Source: Synaphobranchus kaupii | Taxonomy: Eukaryota > Chordata > Actinopteri > Anguilliformes > Synaphobranchidae | DNA: 64,000 nucleotides | NCBI GenBank assembly: GCA_029718625.1 | Contig: CM056376.1 | Coordinates: 94,221,945-94,285,944, forward strand | Reading direction: 5' to 3' | Shown here: positions 11,154 through 22,959 of the stretch, piece after piece | Layout: the number at the start of each line of letters is the position of its first letter | How positions within the stretch are numbered: the stretch's first letter is position 1 | Made by a program: the position numbers and the translations under genes | Notes under the pieces: generated by a model | Told to the model about the DNA's origin: nothing | The model's database searches: none | The model's input: only the letters and a program-made list of their open reading frames with translations

Positions 11154-11603
11154 TCAGCCCAGAGTGCCTGCTATCCGCGGACTGCTAGGGTTCATGGAAT
11201 GCAGCACCTGCAGAGGATCGTCGTGAAAGGCGGACGTGATGGTCTCCTTGGAAACGGCGTGGCCCTTCTCTGACAGCTCCGCCTCCTGGTCCAAGTCATG
11301 ATCCAAGTCCTGATCCTTGTACGCCTGGGAGTCCGAGCCCTCGCCAGGCTGGTTGAACGTGCGTAGGGGGTCAGATGGGTCCACCTGCCGGGTCCTCTTC
11401 TCCCTGTGCAGCAGGCGCTCAAGGGGCACGGTGTTCTTTTCGGACAGGAAGAGGGAGTAAGCTGGCAGGTTCTTCCCCACCACGTATGCCTGCTTAGCCC
11501 CCTCCAGGTTGAGCACCAGGCCACTCGTGCAGGAGTAGTAAACATCGTAGTGGTTCTCCAGCAGTTTGTGGTTGAAGAGACAGTCGTCTTTGTTGCAGAC
11601 AGC
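11154..11603 (-). CDS. fgf23: fgf23 coding exon 3 with furin site and C-terminal tail
   Basis: The acceptor is tcttcag|GCT at 11604 and the TGA stop is at 11154-11156. It encodes the end of the trefoil, the REKRTR processing site and the acidic tail that in mammals binds Klotho. Confidence 0.93.
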   Translation of the reverse strand, partial: AVCNKDDCLFNHKLLENHYDVYYSCTSGLVLNLEGAKQAYVVGKNLPAYSLFLSEKNTVPLERLLHREKRTRQVDPSDPLRTFNQPGEGSDSQAYKDQDLDHDLDQEAELSEKGHAVSKETITSAFHDDPLQVLHSMNPSSPRIAGTLG

Positions 11604-12693
11604 CTGAAGAGAAACAGAGAAGTTTAATGCTGCGATTTTGCATATTTGAGACCATCTCTGCCACTCATTTGTGGGCTACTCAGCGTCGCTGTGTTTACAG
11701 AAGGCTAAGAAGTGTTTTAGAAACACGTAATGTAGCCTGGCTTATGAATCTGTATCTTGTTTTTTATATGGAATCAGGTTATATGTAAATAACTTGATGT
11801 GAAGACCTCGCATAAGATTCCATGGGCTGTGGTGATAAATAGAGGGATCCCTGGTATTTTTTAAAACGGGACACAATTATTTATTTCCGCAATGGTTAAC
11901 AATATATGACACATTAAAGCGAACATATAAGGCTGAGCGTTTACTTACGGAGCTGAAAGGATTTCCCTCGGCATCCATGCACAAATAGCGGTTACTTTTT
12001 ACACCAAGTATAGCCAGCCGATCTCTCGCTTCCGATTTCAGCAACACTACACCTGTTCAGGGGGAAAAAGCGCGAATTACGCACGTTTCACATAAAGAGG
12101 CAAAGAAAAAAAAACATTAAACAATCCAAAATACAGTCAAAATATAGTTCGCTGAAACTTTCCTCAAGAGCTTTAGTGACTTGATCTTGTAGGCTACACT
12201 AAAACGGCAAATATATAGCCTATACACATAGGCCTATACCAAGATTTCCCAAAAACATCATAGACATAGGCCTACTGAAGACAAAGTCGCTTAAAATATG
12301 GTCTACACAGAGATTAAATTTAAAATAAATGTATTTTGAAATTCAGTGCATACCACCAAAGTCACGGGTATAAAGTCCAGTTTAAGGGTAAATGTTACTC
12401 CTTTGCCAATATCCCAGGTTTCAGTAAGATGAGAACATGTTTTAAAAGTCTATATAAAGTCTACATTAATAAATAAACTTACTGTATGAACTTCTGCTCG
12501 TAGTTTTCCTAACTTGACCATTCAAAGTGATTTCCAAGTAGAAGTTGCTGATGTCCGAAGACGTCTGCAGGTGTACATATCTTTTGGGGTTTCCCCAGTT
12601 GGATCCGAGCAGCGGAGATGGGTTTGGGAAAGAGTCCACTGTTCTGAAGCATTGAAGACCAGCCAAGCAGAGAGCGAGGAATGACGAGTGCAT
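11154..12693 (-). CDS. fgf23: Fibroblast growth factor 23 (three exons)
   Basis: Exons 12483-12693, 11949-12052 and 11154-11603 join in phase to 254 residues (human FGF23 has 251). The 104-bp middle exon is the FGF-family standard. A signal peptide (MHSSFLALCLAGLQ) precedes FPNPSPLLGSNWG, equivalent to the mature N-terminus of human FGF23. The beta-trefoil core includes NRYLCMDAEGNPF and KLLENHYDVYYS. Cysteines 95 and 113 sit at the positions of the human disulfide. A basic processing site REKRTR (172-177) occupies the place of human RHTR, and T176 matches the O-glycosylated threonine that protects human FGF23 from cleavage. The C-terminal tail is acidic and divergent, as is usual. Fgf23 is an endocrine hormone acting through FGFR and Klotho to lower phosphate and calcitriol. 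The ATG at 12693 was chosen because the in-frame codon further up (12720) is GTG. fgf6 lies upstream on the same strand. Confidence 0.95.
11949..12052 (-). CDS. fgf23: fgf23 coding exon 2 (104 bp)
   Basis: The acceptor is gaacag|GT at 12053 and the donor TCC|GTAAGT at 11948. The exon encodes the VKSNRYLCMDAEGNPFSS segment. Its 104-bp length is characteristic of the middle exon of FGF genes. Confidence 0.93.
12483..12693 (-). CDS. fgf23: fgf23 coding exon 1
   Basis: Codes for the signal peptide and the first strands of the trefoil (residues 1-70 plus the first base of codon 71). The donor is ACA|GTAAGT at 12482, giving phase 1. Confidence 0.93.
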
Positions 12694-12863
12694 GTTCAGG
12701 CTAGACACGGCGTTCCACACAATACTCTGGGAGATCCTAGTCCAAACGTAAATAATAATATTGAAAATAAATTAGACCAAAAGTTTGAGCTGAGAAGGCC
12801 CGCCTTTGGTTATTTCACGTCAGAAACTGGAGTTGGTCTGATGTCCAGAAGTTTTGGTGGCGG

Positions 12864-12872
12864 CTATTTAAA
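12864..12872 (-). promoter_or_regulatory. Possible TATA box of fgf23
   Basis: The minus strand reads TTTAAATAG at this point, within a small palindrome (GGTGGCTTT...AGCCGCCACC). It is about 170 bases upstream of the fgf23 ATG, a reasonable distance for a core promoter with a short 5' leader. This is inference from position and sequence. Confidence 0.35.
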
Positions 12873-13440
12873 GCCACCAAGTGCCCCCACCTTGCTCACA
12901 TCCTTGACAGCGCGCTCGCCCCCTAAAACAGATGTGAAGAGGTCCCCTGGGCGAAGCGGAAGGAAGGAGGGCACAGACTGAGAATCCGATTCCGACTACT
13001 TTCAACCACTGTCTGTTTACTTTGAAGGCAATCGGTCCAGTCGCAGCGGTTTCGTATTGAGCAATCACCACTTAAAGTGACCTATCACTGTTTTCATCCT
13101 CCCCATGCGGATTCTTCACCCTTATTCCAAGTTCTAAATCTTAACATGTCAACTATAGGCTATTTCATAAAAAGCATCCCTTAGTTTACGTTCTGTAATG
13201 CTATGAGAACTAATACTAGTATTGAATAATTTCAGAGGCAGGCCACGGAACAGTGATGCATGCAGAAATTAAGGTAGGCCTAATACGCGCTTTATTTTGA
13301 GCTATTATGTGTAATGGTAGTAATAATTTCCAAGACCTTTAAAGGCCTATGTAGCTACAGTAGGCCTACGGTCACAGAACGTGGCGATTAATGTAGCTAT
13401 TTTCATGTTGTGAAGGCATATAATATAAATAGAAAATAAC

Positions 13441-13442
<2 letters not shown>

Positions 13443-13507
<65 letters not shown>
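13443..13507. repeat. (AT)n microsatellite
   Basis: About 32 uninterrupted AT units. Confidence 0.98.
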
Positions 13508-13511
<4 letters not shown>

Positions 13512-16500
13512 TAAAGGTTGCATGTTAATGTAGGAATGTAGGATTGTTATAGCATATTTGAGTGAGCTTCAAGTGAAATGAAATGACAGCAGATGGTAAA
13601 ATACTGGTAACAAACAAGGTGTCTAAACAAAAATGGGTCGTATTTTAGTGAACATAAGTATAGTTTTCATTGTTCAGGGAGAAAGTGTGTATAAAGGTAA
13701 GAGCCACCACTGGTGTTTACACTATTACTATAGCAGGTTTTTTGTGTGCTATGGAAAAGCCAGTGGTAGAGGTGACTTTGGCTATTAAGTTCTTTTGAAA
13801 ATATTACAGTTTTCTAGTGCTTGCTTCTTACTCGTTAATTTCAGAAATGTTTTGGTGGTAGACTATAGCTATAGTTGCCAAAAACAGAAATGTTTGAAAA
13901 ATGTCCTGGGCGTCTTCATACCGAGCCTTATGACTTCCTTAGTTTTGTCAGAAGAGGGAGCCATAACTCTAAATTTGTCAAGCTATGACATAATATCCCA
14001 TATTATTGGTTCGTTGAATGGAATAAAGCGCTTCAGTTCACAGGTCACCTGAAATACTCGATACTGGTTATGTTATTGCATTCTTTAGGTGCATCTAGAA
14101 TGTAGAAAAATTAGTTTTTCGATCTATTATTATTCTGTGTTTGTTCTCCTCTAACACAATCATTAATTCGGACTGCATTCCTGTGTTTCAACTGATGATT
14201 TTTGCCTCTTCTTTAAGTATAACTAAAACACAACTGTGATGTAACAATCCACCTGGCAAGTGGATTGGTCTTTCTGAGTTACACTTATGATCCATATTGG
14301 GTTACGTCTTACGTGGGCTTTGGTTTAAAGATGCCTGTGCGTAGAGTAGCCAAGCTACATTTTTCGTGGCTCCGCTCCTTTTATCCGGAGCTGTGTCTTC
14401 TTGTGTGCCCCAGTCTTGGAATCATTCACCACTTCTGAGACTGTCCTCTTGTAATATCAAGCTTCTTTGAGCAATGTATTTATGTATGTATGATGCATGT
14501 GTGTATAATAAGTATTGGCAATAGTAATAACAATCATGATCAGAGCATCAAGGAACTAGAGGAACAGGGGCAGTAAGAATTTATTCTTCTTTTATCAGGA
14601 TGTAAAATGAAACGCAGCTGCAACACAATAAAAAACAACCCTTTATTGTTATTTCAGGAATACAGTAGACTGCTGTGCACAGCACATACGTACAAAAATA
14701 AAAGGAAAACCATTTTTTCATATATTAGTATTCTTACTATCATCATTAGTTTTCAGAAACAAATGATTGAAGAAGTCTGTTGTTTCTTACTAATTTTACA
14801 ATCATCGTAACAAATCGGAACTAAGGCAGAAGGTGAGGTATATGTTAACAAAGAGGAGGGGAATCGGAGGAAGCACACCCCCTCCTCAGTGCAGGAATAC
14901 AAAACTAAGAGAGAACACAAAGGCTGCCGATACACACAGGCACACTGCCCCTCCTTCACTGAGGCTCTGTTACCCTGCACAGGGCACCACTCCCCGTGAA
15001 ACACACATCAAGTTTCTTTGTTCAAACACTTCTTTAATGAAGGGTCTTTTTGGCTAAAAGTGTGAATCCTTCATAAGCGCTGCAGTTAGCTTCTTTATCA
15101 GGGCTACATAAACATTCATAAACTCATATGCTTGTCTACATAGACACTTATGTAGGCCGTTTCATAGACATTTTTACATACGTTTCCTTAAGCGCAATGG
15201 CAAAGATCATCGATAGCCTCCTCCTGCTTTTACTCACTGGTGTTTCATGCGCTATGGTATCATGGGATACTGTGCAGAGTGCAGCATCATAAACCTCCGT
15301 GACTGAGAGGAAAGTCTCACATACAAACGTGTCAATGTGAGTTATAAACACTTTCAGGGGTACAGTGTCCTGTTGGCCATATGGACCGGCAAAAAACAAA
15401 CAAACAAACAAAAAAAACCTCAAAATGAATACATACAAGATGGATAAATAAACAAACAAACAAACAAACAAACAAACAAGGCTCTCATCACCTTCATGAA
15501 CATTCATATCACAGGTGTTATTTTAAATTTATTTTGTAAAAAAAAAAGCAACATGACGGTCAGAAAGGAACCGTAAAAGAGAGGTCTCCAGAGCAACACG
15601 TCAGCGGGTGTCCTTCGGCACTACATACTCCTTTTGCACTGTACCGTGCAGTCACATCCCAGACAAACTAAAGCAATCAGGCCCTGCTCTTTCCCTGTCT
15701 TTCATGCGCACAAGTCACAGTTCAAGAGCACATTCCCAAATCACATTTTCAGCAAGTCCTCAAAAACCGATCGCCAATTATCACAAGGACTAACATGGTA
15801 CCCTTCTCTGTTTTAGACTCAAAGCAGAGTCAAGACACAAGGAAGCACTGAGAACCTTTTTCTCTTTAACAGTTGAGGGGTTTGTACAGGTTCTAAAAAA
15901 ATAAATGTACAAGACAAACTGAACAATGTGCTTAACCATTCTTTTCATTGGCAAACAACCGGAAACTGATGTCATATATAGTCTCTTCGCTGCTTTACTG
16001 AAGAAGCATCACCCATTTTTGGGTGTCCAGTTGAATTCCTTAAGCAGTTCATATAGTTCATAGTACCCTCTCCCCCTAATTGTCCATTGCACTCTTCTGG
16101 ACCCCATCAGCAGAACAGATGATAAACTATTTCCATTTTGTTTGTTCAGGGTAAATATGCTTACCAATACTGAGCGTAAAGTATTTTGCACATTTGACTA
16201 ATCTTCAGGATTCAACTGCTGTGTTAAATGATCCTGTCTGGCTTCTACACGGATTGTTCCTATTTAAAAAATAAACGAATGTACCAGTTAGGCTGATGCG
16301 AAAATGGTCTTTTTTACCTAAAGACTCCTAAGTGACACTGAGACGTGACAGACACCCTTGTACATGGGGCACTCCCCATCACTGTCGCCCAGTTTCCTCT
16401 GTCTCTACTTGATGAGAGTTCACTCCTGAAATCTTGGGTACATTGTTGAAAGTCTGTGAATTTGCTGCACAGAGATGGAGTTACACCCCTGAGGAGTCTG

Positions 16501-18189
16501 GTGGGGAGTTTTGTCTGAATGCCTCCTCCAGAGCTCACCATGAGTTCCCCCATACCCCTCGCTCTCCCTCACCCCAAACATCAGACACCTGTCTGTGATC
16601 ATCCACAGGGGATTATCTCTTTAAATAGCAGAGTGAGACAATGCCAGGTGATGCCCAAAGTGCAGTAAACCGATCTCACGGAAGCTTTCAGTGTCTGCCG
16701 CAGAAGTAGAGCATGATGGGAAAACGGGCTTTCTGTGATTCGGCACTTTTTCTCTCCTGTACTGCATCAAGCCTGCAGGTGTCCCCTCCTGAACAGAGTT
16801 AGACACGCACTAGATTGGAGGTAAGCACCAAACGGCTGCCATTTCCCAGTTACGCAGAGATAGAAGTGCACCCACTGTGAAAAAAGCACTTGGACTTCAC
16901 CCCCATTCTGACCCAAATCAGATCTAAGGTTCATTTTCAGAACGGACTGCGCATAGTTTACAAGGAACAAGCAATTCTCAGGTGTTCACAAATAGCAATG
17001 CTTTGCCCGGTTTTTTAAATTTTTTTAAGCTTTGTTTTTTTTTCTTAATTTCTTTTACAGCAGCCACACATCCTGTCAGCAAGAGCATAAGAGCCACCGA
17101 AGCCAGACACTGACAGGTGCACTATGTTGACCAGTAACATGACAACAGAGAGGGGAAGTCACTCATCATCTACAATGCAGCAGGAGGTCCGGGAACGGCC
17201 CTGACTTTTGCTTCAAGCGATAACAAACGCATTAACATTTACACTGAATTTAATACACGCAGCATCTCAGACTCATCCGTGCAAGGTTTTTTTTTTTTTT
17301 CCATTCTTAGTTCATCATCATCAGTATTGTTTTTTTTTTTGTTTTTTTAAAGCTGTGCACTTTTAGGTAATGGATTAAGGAATAAACTGACAATTTCTGA
17401 GGGTATAAAGACGTTAAGCTAACCAGGGTGACCTGCAGAGATGGACCCCAGAACACAGGGGTGCAGAAGAGCCTGGGTGTCTGACCTTGGTCTAAAAATG
17501 GATTAAACAGGGAGGGAAGGTCCCGGCCATTGCTGGAATCTCAAGGCCTTTGCTGACCATAGCTTTTACAGTGACAACTGACCGAGGAGGGTCTGCTCAG
17601 GTATTTGGGAAGTAGCCTGTCGCCCCTGAGGGATCCACATTCTGGCGGGGTTAAACAAACAGCGGGTGCCACGTGCACTGTCCCATAAGTCTTTTTCAGG
17701 TTAAAATAGGCCTGTGCACGAAAGAGGACCATTTTGTGGGTGTGAAGTGGGCTCGGGTTCAATAAGAGGTTGGATTTGCGATACAAAGCCACCAGCGTCT
17801 GGGAATCCCTGAAGATCTGCCCTGTGGCTCGCTTTCTACCTTTTCTATCTGTACTTCACTTCCTCTGACATCCCATAATTTTGTTTCCACATTGGCTAAC
17901 CACAGCCACTGTGATCATCACCTTTGCCATTGCAGAATTGCGGTACAGCATATTCTCTTGAGTAGAGAGGCTGGTGCCAATACCAGATCCTGCATCCTAC
18001 GTTTTCCACAAAGCACTGAACATTAAACTCATTACACAGTAGAAAAGACGCATGTGACCGATTGTAGAGATCTAAATATCAAAACCATCATTGATTGTGC
18101 AACCTGAAATACGTTTAGGCATTCTCAATCATGAAATAAGCAACATAAAGCTCCCGTTTGACTCCAATATTTTACATTATTATTATTTA

Positions 18190-18255
18190 CATAATATTTG
18201 TAATTTGCTTAGCAGACGCCTAGACGCCTAGAGTGACTTTCAGTGTTTGCAGTCT
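18190..18255 (+). repeat. Possible SINE/LINE tail fragment
   Basis: The string ttgcttagcagacgcctagacgcctagagtgacttt resembles the conserved 3' tail of fish tRNA-derived SINEs (TTAGCAGACGC...AAAGCGACTT). A small internal duplication (gacgcctagacgcctaga) and the lack of a head region mean it is only a fragment at best. Confidence 0.35.
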
Positions 18256-19097
18256 TACATTTAATACAATATGTGACCGAACATGTACTGGAGCAATTTG
18301 GGTAAAACACCCGTCTAGCTCAAGAGTATGACAGTAATGTTCAAATTGATGGGTAGCGATGTTTCAGCCATGTTTAAAGAAATTACAGCTTTGGGCTCCT
18401 CTGGTCTCCGACCAGCCCACATTCTCAATCACTTAATTAAATCTAATTATTGAAAAAAAAAAAAAACTAGATACTCCTGGCCCTCTCGGAATTGGGCCAG
18501 AGCAGCTCAGGGTGTCCGAGAGTCGCGTGGCTTGCATGTCAACCCTATTTCTGACTGCGGGGTGCGTTTCTCGCATGCAAGTAAAGGGGCCGCAAGTGGC
18601 AAAGCTAAGGCACCACCTCATTGCAATGGCAAGGGAACCGAGTATAAGTGCTCCCATTCCCCCCTCCACTTGACAATGACAATGGCAACACAGTGTGGGG
18701 GAAAAAAGCGGAACATTCCGGTTCTTGACGGGTTTTAAACAGAAAGCATAAAGAGTAAGCAGACATTCGATTCAGCATAACTTCATGCATCATTTTTCAG
18801 TCAGGAGGTGGCTGTTTGAGGTAATAAAAAGTATCCATTTCACTTGTAAAAAGCTGAGGATATCAGTCATGACCAGTGACAGGGTGAAGTCTCTGCCAGC
18901 TACGGCAAGCACCCATATAAAGCGAAGAGGTCAGCAGTGCCTCCCGCTCCTTATATAATGATAATAAAATAATAACAAGCAGCAAAGTATGGCATTTACA
19001 TAAGTTCTAATACAAAGTGAGCTACCCAAATATACATATATAAAGACAATAAATAGTATTATATATAGTTCTGTTAGTTTTGCAGTCAATTTGTAGT

Positions 19098-19117
19098 TGT
19101 GTGCGTGTGTGTGCATA

Positions 19118-19144
<27 letters not shown>
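19098..19144. repeat. (TG)n microsatellite 3' of fgf6
   Basis: GT/TG units with a few interruptions, about 57 bases downstream of the fgf6 stop codon and therefore probably within the 3' UTR. Confidence 0.95.
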
Positions 19145-19148
<4 letters not shown>

Positions 19149-19200
19149 TACCTTGGAGAACATCCACATGTGCAAATGAGTGAGTTATTGCGAGTTTTAC

Positions 19201-19377
19201 TCATATTCTTGGGAGGAAGTGTGTGACAGTCATGGCGGTGGTGGCTTTGTTGCCTCTCTTCAGTCTGCCATGCTTGCTGAGGGCGATGTAGAAACCCTTG
19301 TAAACGAAAGACTCGTAGGCGTTGTAGTTATTTGGCAGCAAGATCTCCTTGAACTTGCATTCGTCATGGAAGCCTGC
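19201..19377 (-). CDS. fgf6: fgf6 coding exon 3
   Basis: The acceptor is ttttcag|GCA at 19378 and the TGA stop is at 19201-19203. It encodes [20 protein letters not shown] through VTHFLPRI, the most conserved part of the protein. Confidence 0.96.
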   Translation of the reverse strand, partial: AGFHDECKFKEILLPNNYNAYESFVYKGFYIALSKHGRLKRGNKATTAMTVTHFLPRI

Positions 19378-19524
19378 CTGAAAATGGCAAAGGAAAGGGG
19401 GTATGTAAAATGCAGCGCTAACAGCATGGAAGTGATACTTCAGTAAACAAGTGCAGAACATACAGCACATGCGCGTGCGCGCACAGACACACACACACAC
19501 ACGCACACACAAACACATTCATAA

Positions 19525-19555
<31 letters not shown>

Positions 19556-22500
19556 TGTACACAAACACACACACACACACACTAAATGCACACATGCACA
19601 AGCACACAAACATTACATTACATTACATTATAATAAGTGCATACCAAAGGTCATTGAAAAAACTACAAAACAGATCAGACAAAGCACATCTTTCTCATAA
19701 CGTAGCGGCTATCCCTAGTAATGAACATTGAATATAGTACACAGTAGTACAGTACATAGTACAAACTGTATTCATAGACACAAGTAAACCACACATATAA
19801 TACTTTATGCAATCCACAATCCACATGCAGACACTTTCTGTATACTCATGTAAACAAGCACCTCCCTATAAACCTTTCACTCCTCAATACTCCAGGTTTC
19901 CATTCGTAATATATTTTACAGTTTGTTCTTAACATCCAATCTATTTTGAAGAGGATATTCACCAATAACCCGTCCTCCATTAGGGAAACTTCCTAATATG
20001 CATCTTTAGTTCCCTAGGAAAATTATATAGTTATAGTTTTTCACCAAAATGTTGAAATGTTGTAATTGCATTTCAAAACCTCCTGCATGTACTGTATACT
20101 TCCTGTGTTTATTTTGCTGCGGCATATCCTTAAAAACACTAGTGAAATGGTAACAAAGATAGTTGTTTTACAGTGTGGTCAATGATTGACTATTACATTT
20201 ATGCACACAAAACAAATTTTTATAGCTGAATGATTCATTTTTCTTAATAAAGTTTCAGTGTCTATGTTGGCGCAGAAAGGAACTGTCTGTGCATTTATGG
20301 TAATAAGTACATTTAAAAGTAGAAATGTACATCATATGTAAATTAAGCAGTATGCAACCCACCCCACCCCATCCACAAAGAGTAGGCTATTGTAGTCAAT
20401 GCAGAAATACTCACAGCCCAACCCATTATTTTAAAATTTAGTATGCGTAGCCTACTGTTTTATAGTCATCTGAGTACACGCACAACATTAAAATGTCATT
20501 AAAGTTAAATTCAGAGGATTGGTTTAATTTCTTCTGTGTAATGAATAAAGCCGCAACTTTCATTCCGACGAAAGATCATGATAAACTCTCAAATCAAAGC
20601 GACATTATAAAATATATCAAATATTACTTTAGTATCTACAAGAGATCATCTGATTAGGCTATCACATGCCAAATAGGTAGCTAGCTGGCGTGCCTAGATT
20701 CTCCGCGGTGACAGCTAGTACTACGAGAGAGGATGCGCGAACGGGACAGCTGAGGTTTAGGACCACAAGCAACTATAGCCTACCTGCCCGGCGTTAACTA
20801 TGAGATTTCGCTAAATTCTTCTCCATTTATAGTGCCTTAGCATTGTTGTTCCTATCACGCATATTGTATGTGTGCGTCAAGCAGGCAGTTCATCCTCATT
20901 GAAGCTACGTAATCGAATCACTTCTGAAAAAACAAGTCCCGTGAGGCCACTCAAGAATATACCGTGTCATCACCCACGGCGGGGCAGATGCAATTGTATA
21001 TTAATTATTTCCTTAAATGCCCCCTTTCCACTTAAAACAGTCTTTTCAGCAAACCAACATCAATGCAACTAACGTTTGTATGAAAGCCAAAGGACAAAGG
21101 GCGTTAAAGCCAAAATAATCCGTCAATCGTAGATTGATCATTGCACAGGCCTACCTTGTTTCCCACAAGCGATTACTAGGCTATTACAGTCGGGAACGAA
21201 AGTCATTGTTAGATTATCACTATTATAAACACTTTTACTTATGATAAATTATTAATCTTGATTAAAATTACGCAACATAGTTTTCCTGTACATATTAAAC
21301 GTCGGCAGTGCATCAGTGTTGCTTTATGATACATGCATGAGCATTCATTAATGCAGCTTGATTTTTAGCTACATGCAACATAGGTAGTCTATAATATATA
21401 GCCTATACATATATATAAGAGCCTATGACAAAACGGAAAATGTCAGTTAAATTGCGTTTGTAGGCTAATGCATTCTCATGCGTTTTCATTCAATATCGGA
21501 CACGTTGCAAATAGTTACATTCAAAATATATTAGCCCAGCTATTGCACCATTTTTAGACCCTCTCTCTGATACCGCATAACAATTACAGAAGGGAATAAT
21601 AATTTTGCACACCTACCGTTCCGTATAACCTTCCTCTGCCATTCATTGCGACAAACTGGTCACTTTCCACCCCAAACAAGCTAACCACTCCTCGATCTAC
21701 CGTGGAGATCTCTATTAGACCTATTCAGACAAAACATCAGTTATACATTGCAGAATAAACCAATCAGTTCGACAGAAACTAAGCCTATGGGATAAACAAT
21801 GACATGCACTGTGTAGCAGTGGGTGTAACCTTGCAGGTTGCTTCCTTAGATGTATTGTCTTTGTCCTGAACAGTGCTCACACTGGAGATTTATTCGTCTT
21901 ATTCGTAAGAATATCAATCATAACCACGGTTTCCGATGTGCACATCTATTCGTTTCTGGGCCGCAGAAGGAGCCGGTGTAAAAATAAGTTGGCGTCTAAA
22001 TTCGTCCAAGCATTCATGTCATGTTTGAGCCTGGGAAGATATTTAGCACTGATGGATACGGGGTTTTTTAATAGATTGTCTTTGCTTTAGGAGACATCCA
22101 ATGCTGCCTATGCGGCCGATTAAATATCATGCAAAATAACAAGGATACAGATGCGGTTCGAGTCGCAATTACTTGCTACTGCTCGTGTTATGTGTCTATT
22201 GCATTACATTTCTGAGCGAAACTCACTGTACTGGTTTTCATTATGTACACCGTTTATCTTGCCGTCTGGGAGGACCTGAAGGTGGAACCCGATGCCCACG
22301 TTGCAGTAAAGCCTCCGCACTCTCTTGATGCCCAGCAAATAGTCACTCTCCCAGTTCAGGTCCGATTTCTCCCCTGAGACCCCCAGAATGGAGCGGGAGA
22401 ACAGGGTCTCCCATCTTTTCTCCAATAAAGTTGCATTAGTCCTGCTTGGAATCGGATATGATGACACAATCCCCACTAGGAACCCCAGGAGAACAATCGC

Positions 22501-22566
22501 AGTCAACGTCCAGTGCGTGCTGGCCTCGCAGGACATACTGATGAGAAGCCTTTGCGCAATGGCCAT
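19201..22566 (-). CDS. fgf6: Fibroblast growth factor 6 (three exons)
   Basis: Exons 22227-22566, 21617-21720 (104 bp) and 19201-19377 join in phase to 206 residues (human FGF6 has 208). The N-terminus [12 protein letters not shown] leads into a hydrophobic signal segment ([14 protein letters not shown], residues 23-36). An N-glycosylation site NAT (44-46) follows. Family-diagnostic strings are [70 protein letters not shown] and the terminal [10 protein letters not shown]. These place it in the FGF4/FGF6 subfamily, and the last block is near identical to mammalian FGF6. Fgf6 is a secreted heparan-sulfate-dependent ligand of FGF receptors, linked in vertebrates to myogenesis and muscle repair. 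Whether it is the a or b teleost co-orthologue cannot be told here. fgf23 lies 6.5 kb downstream on the same strand, as on human 12p13. Confidence 0.96.
19484..19582. repeat. Compound (AC)n microsatellite in fgf6 intron 2
   Basis: Interrupted CA runs starting about 105 bases inside the intron from the exon 3 acceptor. Confidence 0.95.
21617..21720 (-). CDS. fgf6: fgf6 coding exon 2 (104 bp)
   Basis: The acceptor is tgaatag|GTCTA at 21721 and the donor ACG|GTAGGT at 21616. It encodes [17 protein letters not shown] and [15 protein letters not shown]. Confidence 0.95.
22227..22566 (-). CDS. fgf6: fgf6 coding exon 1
   Basis: Begins at the ATG 22566-22564 and ends TACA|GTGAGT (phase 1). It encodes the signal peptide, the NAT glycosylation site and the start of the trefoil up to HNENQY. 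Confidence 0.95.
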
Positions 22567-22771
22567 CCGGTTTACCTTCGGGGCACGTGGTCAAAATTAA
22601 TGGCCCTAAAAATACCACTCTTCTTGTTTTTCTTCCTTCGGCATGGTGGCAGAGGCTTATTTTTGGAAGGCAGATCAGGGTTTCGGGCATGAAACGAAAG
22701 CCCGAGAGCAGTTGAGTAGAAAACGGAGAGAGCGCGACAGAGCTTGAGGTGGTGATGGTGATGATTACCAT
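22436..22771 (-). other. Upstream open reading frame overlapping the fgf6 start
   Basis: An ATG at 22771-22769 opens a frame of about 111 codons (starts MVIITITTSSS) that runs through the fgf6 ATG in another frame and stops at 22436. If transcription starts just below the TATA box at 22864-22871, this frame lies in the leader and would divert scanning ribosomes from fgf6. The peptide has no recognisable family. A regulatory effect is inference. Confidence 0.35.
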
Positions 22772-22863
22772 GTTTTGCAGCTCCGCGCCTCTCTCGATAG
22801 GCAACGCTGGCTGTGGAGAACGCCACTCACCAAAAACCTAATTCACCTTGCCGGGTGCCCGCA

Positions 22864-22871
22864 TTTTTATA
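22864..22871 (-). promoter_or_regulatory. TATA box of fgf6
   Basis: The minus strand reads TATAAAAA, preceded by a CRE-like TGATGTCA. It lies about 300 bases upstream of the fgf6 ATG. A (GA)n run and a GGGGAGG-rich stretch sit about 60 bases further up (22914-22958). The position and sequence fit a core promoter. Confidence 0.5.
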
Positions 22872-22959
22872 TGACATCACTCTGACTTCACCGCTGCCCC
22901 ATGGAACAAAGTAGGAGGGGAAGGGAGGGGAGGGGGAGAGAGAGAGAGAGAGGGAGAAA

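Larger units (their letters stand above)
13508..19200. other. fgf6-fgf23 interval; possible long 3' UTR of fgf6
   Basis: No protein-coding exon was recognised. On the minus strand, which continues fgf6, an AATAAA polyadenylation signal lies at 14642-14647. Sequence of mixed, non-repetitive composition fills the 4.5 kb between it and the fgf6 stop, so a long 3' UTR is possible. Other A/T-rich signals occur nearer the stop, for example near 15525, so the real end cannot be chosen by eye. A SINE-tail-like string is at about 18190-18255 and CA/TG runs lie next to the stop codon. Confidence 0.25.

Noticed and set aside
11192..11545. Arginine/threonine-rich minus-strand frame over fgf23 exon 3
   Set aside because: Out-of-frame shadow; the true frame carries FGF motifs and the furin site.
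22572..22826. Frame ending six bases before the fgf6 ATG, considered as an N-terminal extension or uORF
   Set aside because: It begins with GTG, not ATG, and is in a different frame from fgf6. The ATG-initiated frame at 22,771 was reported instead.
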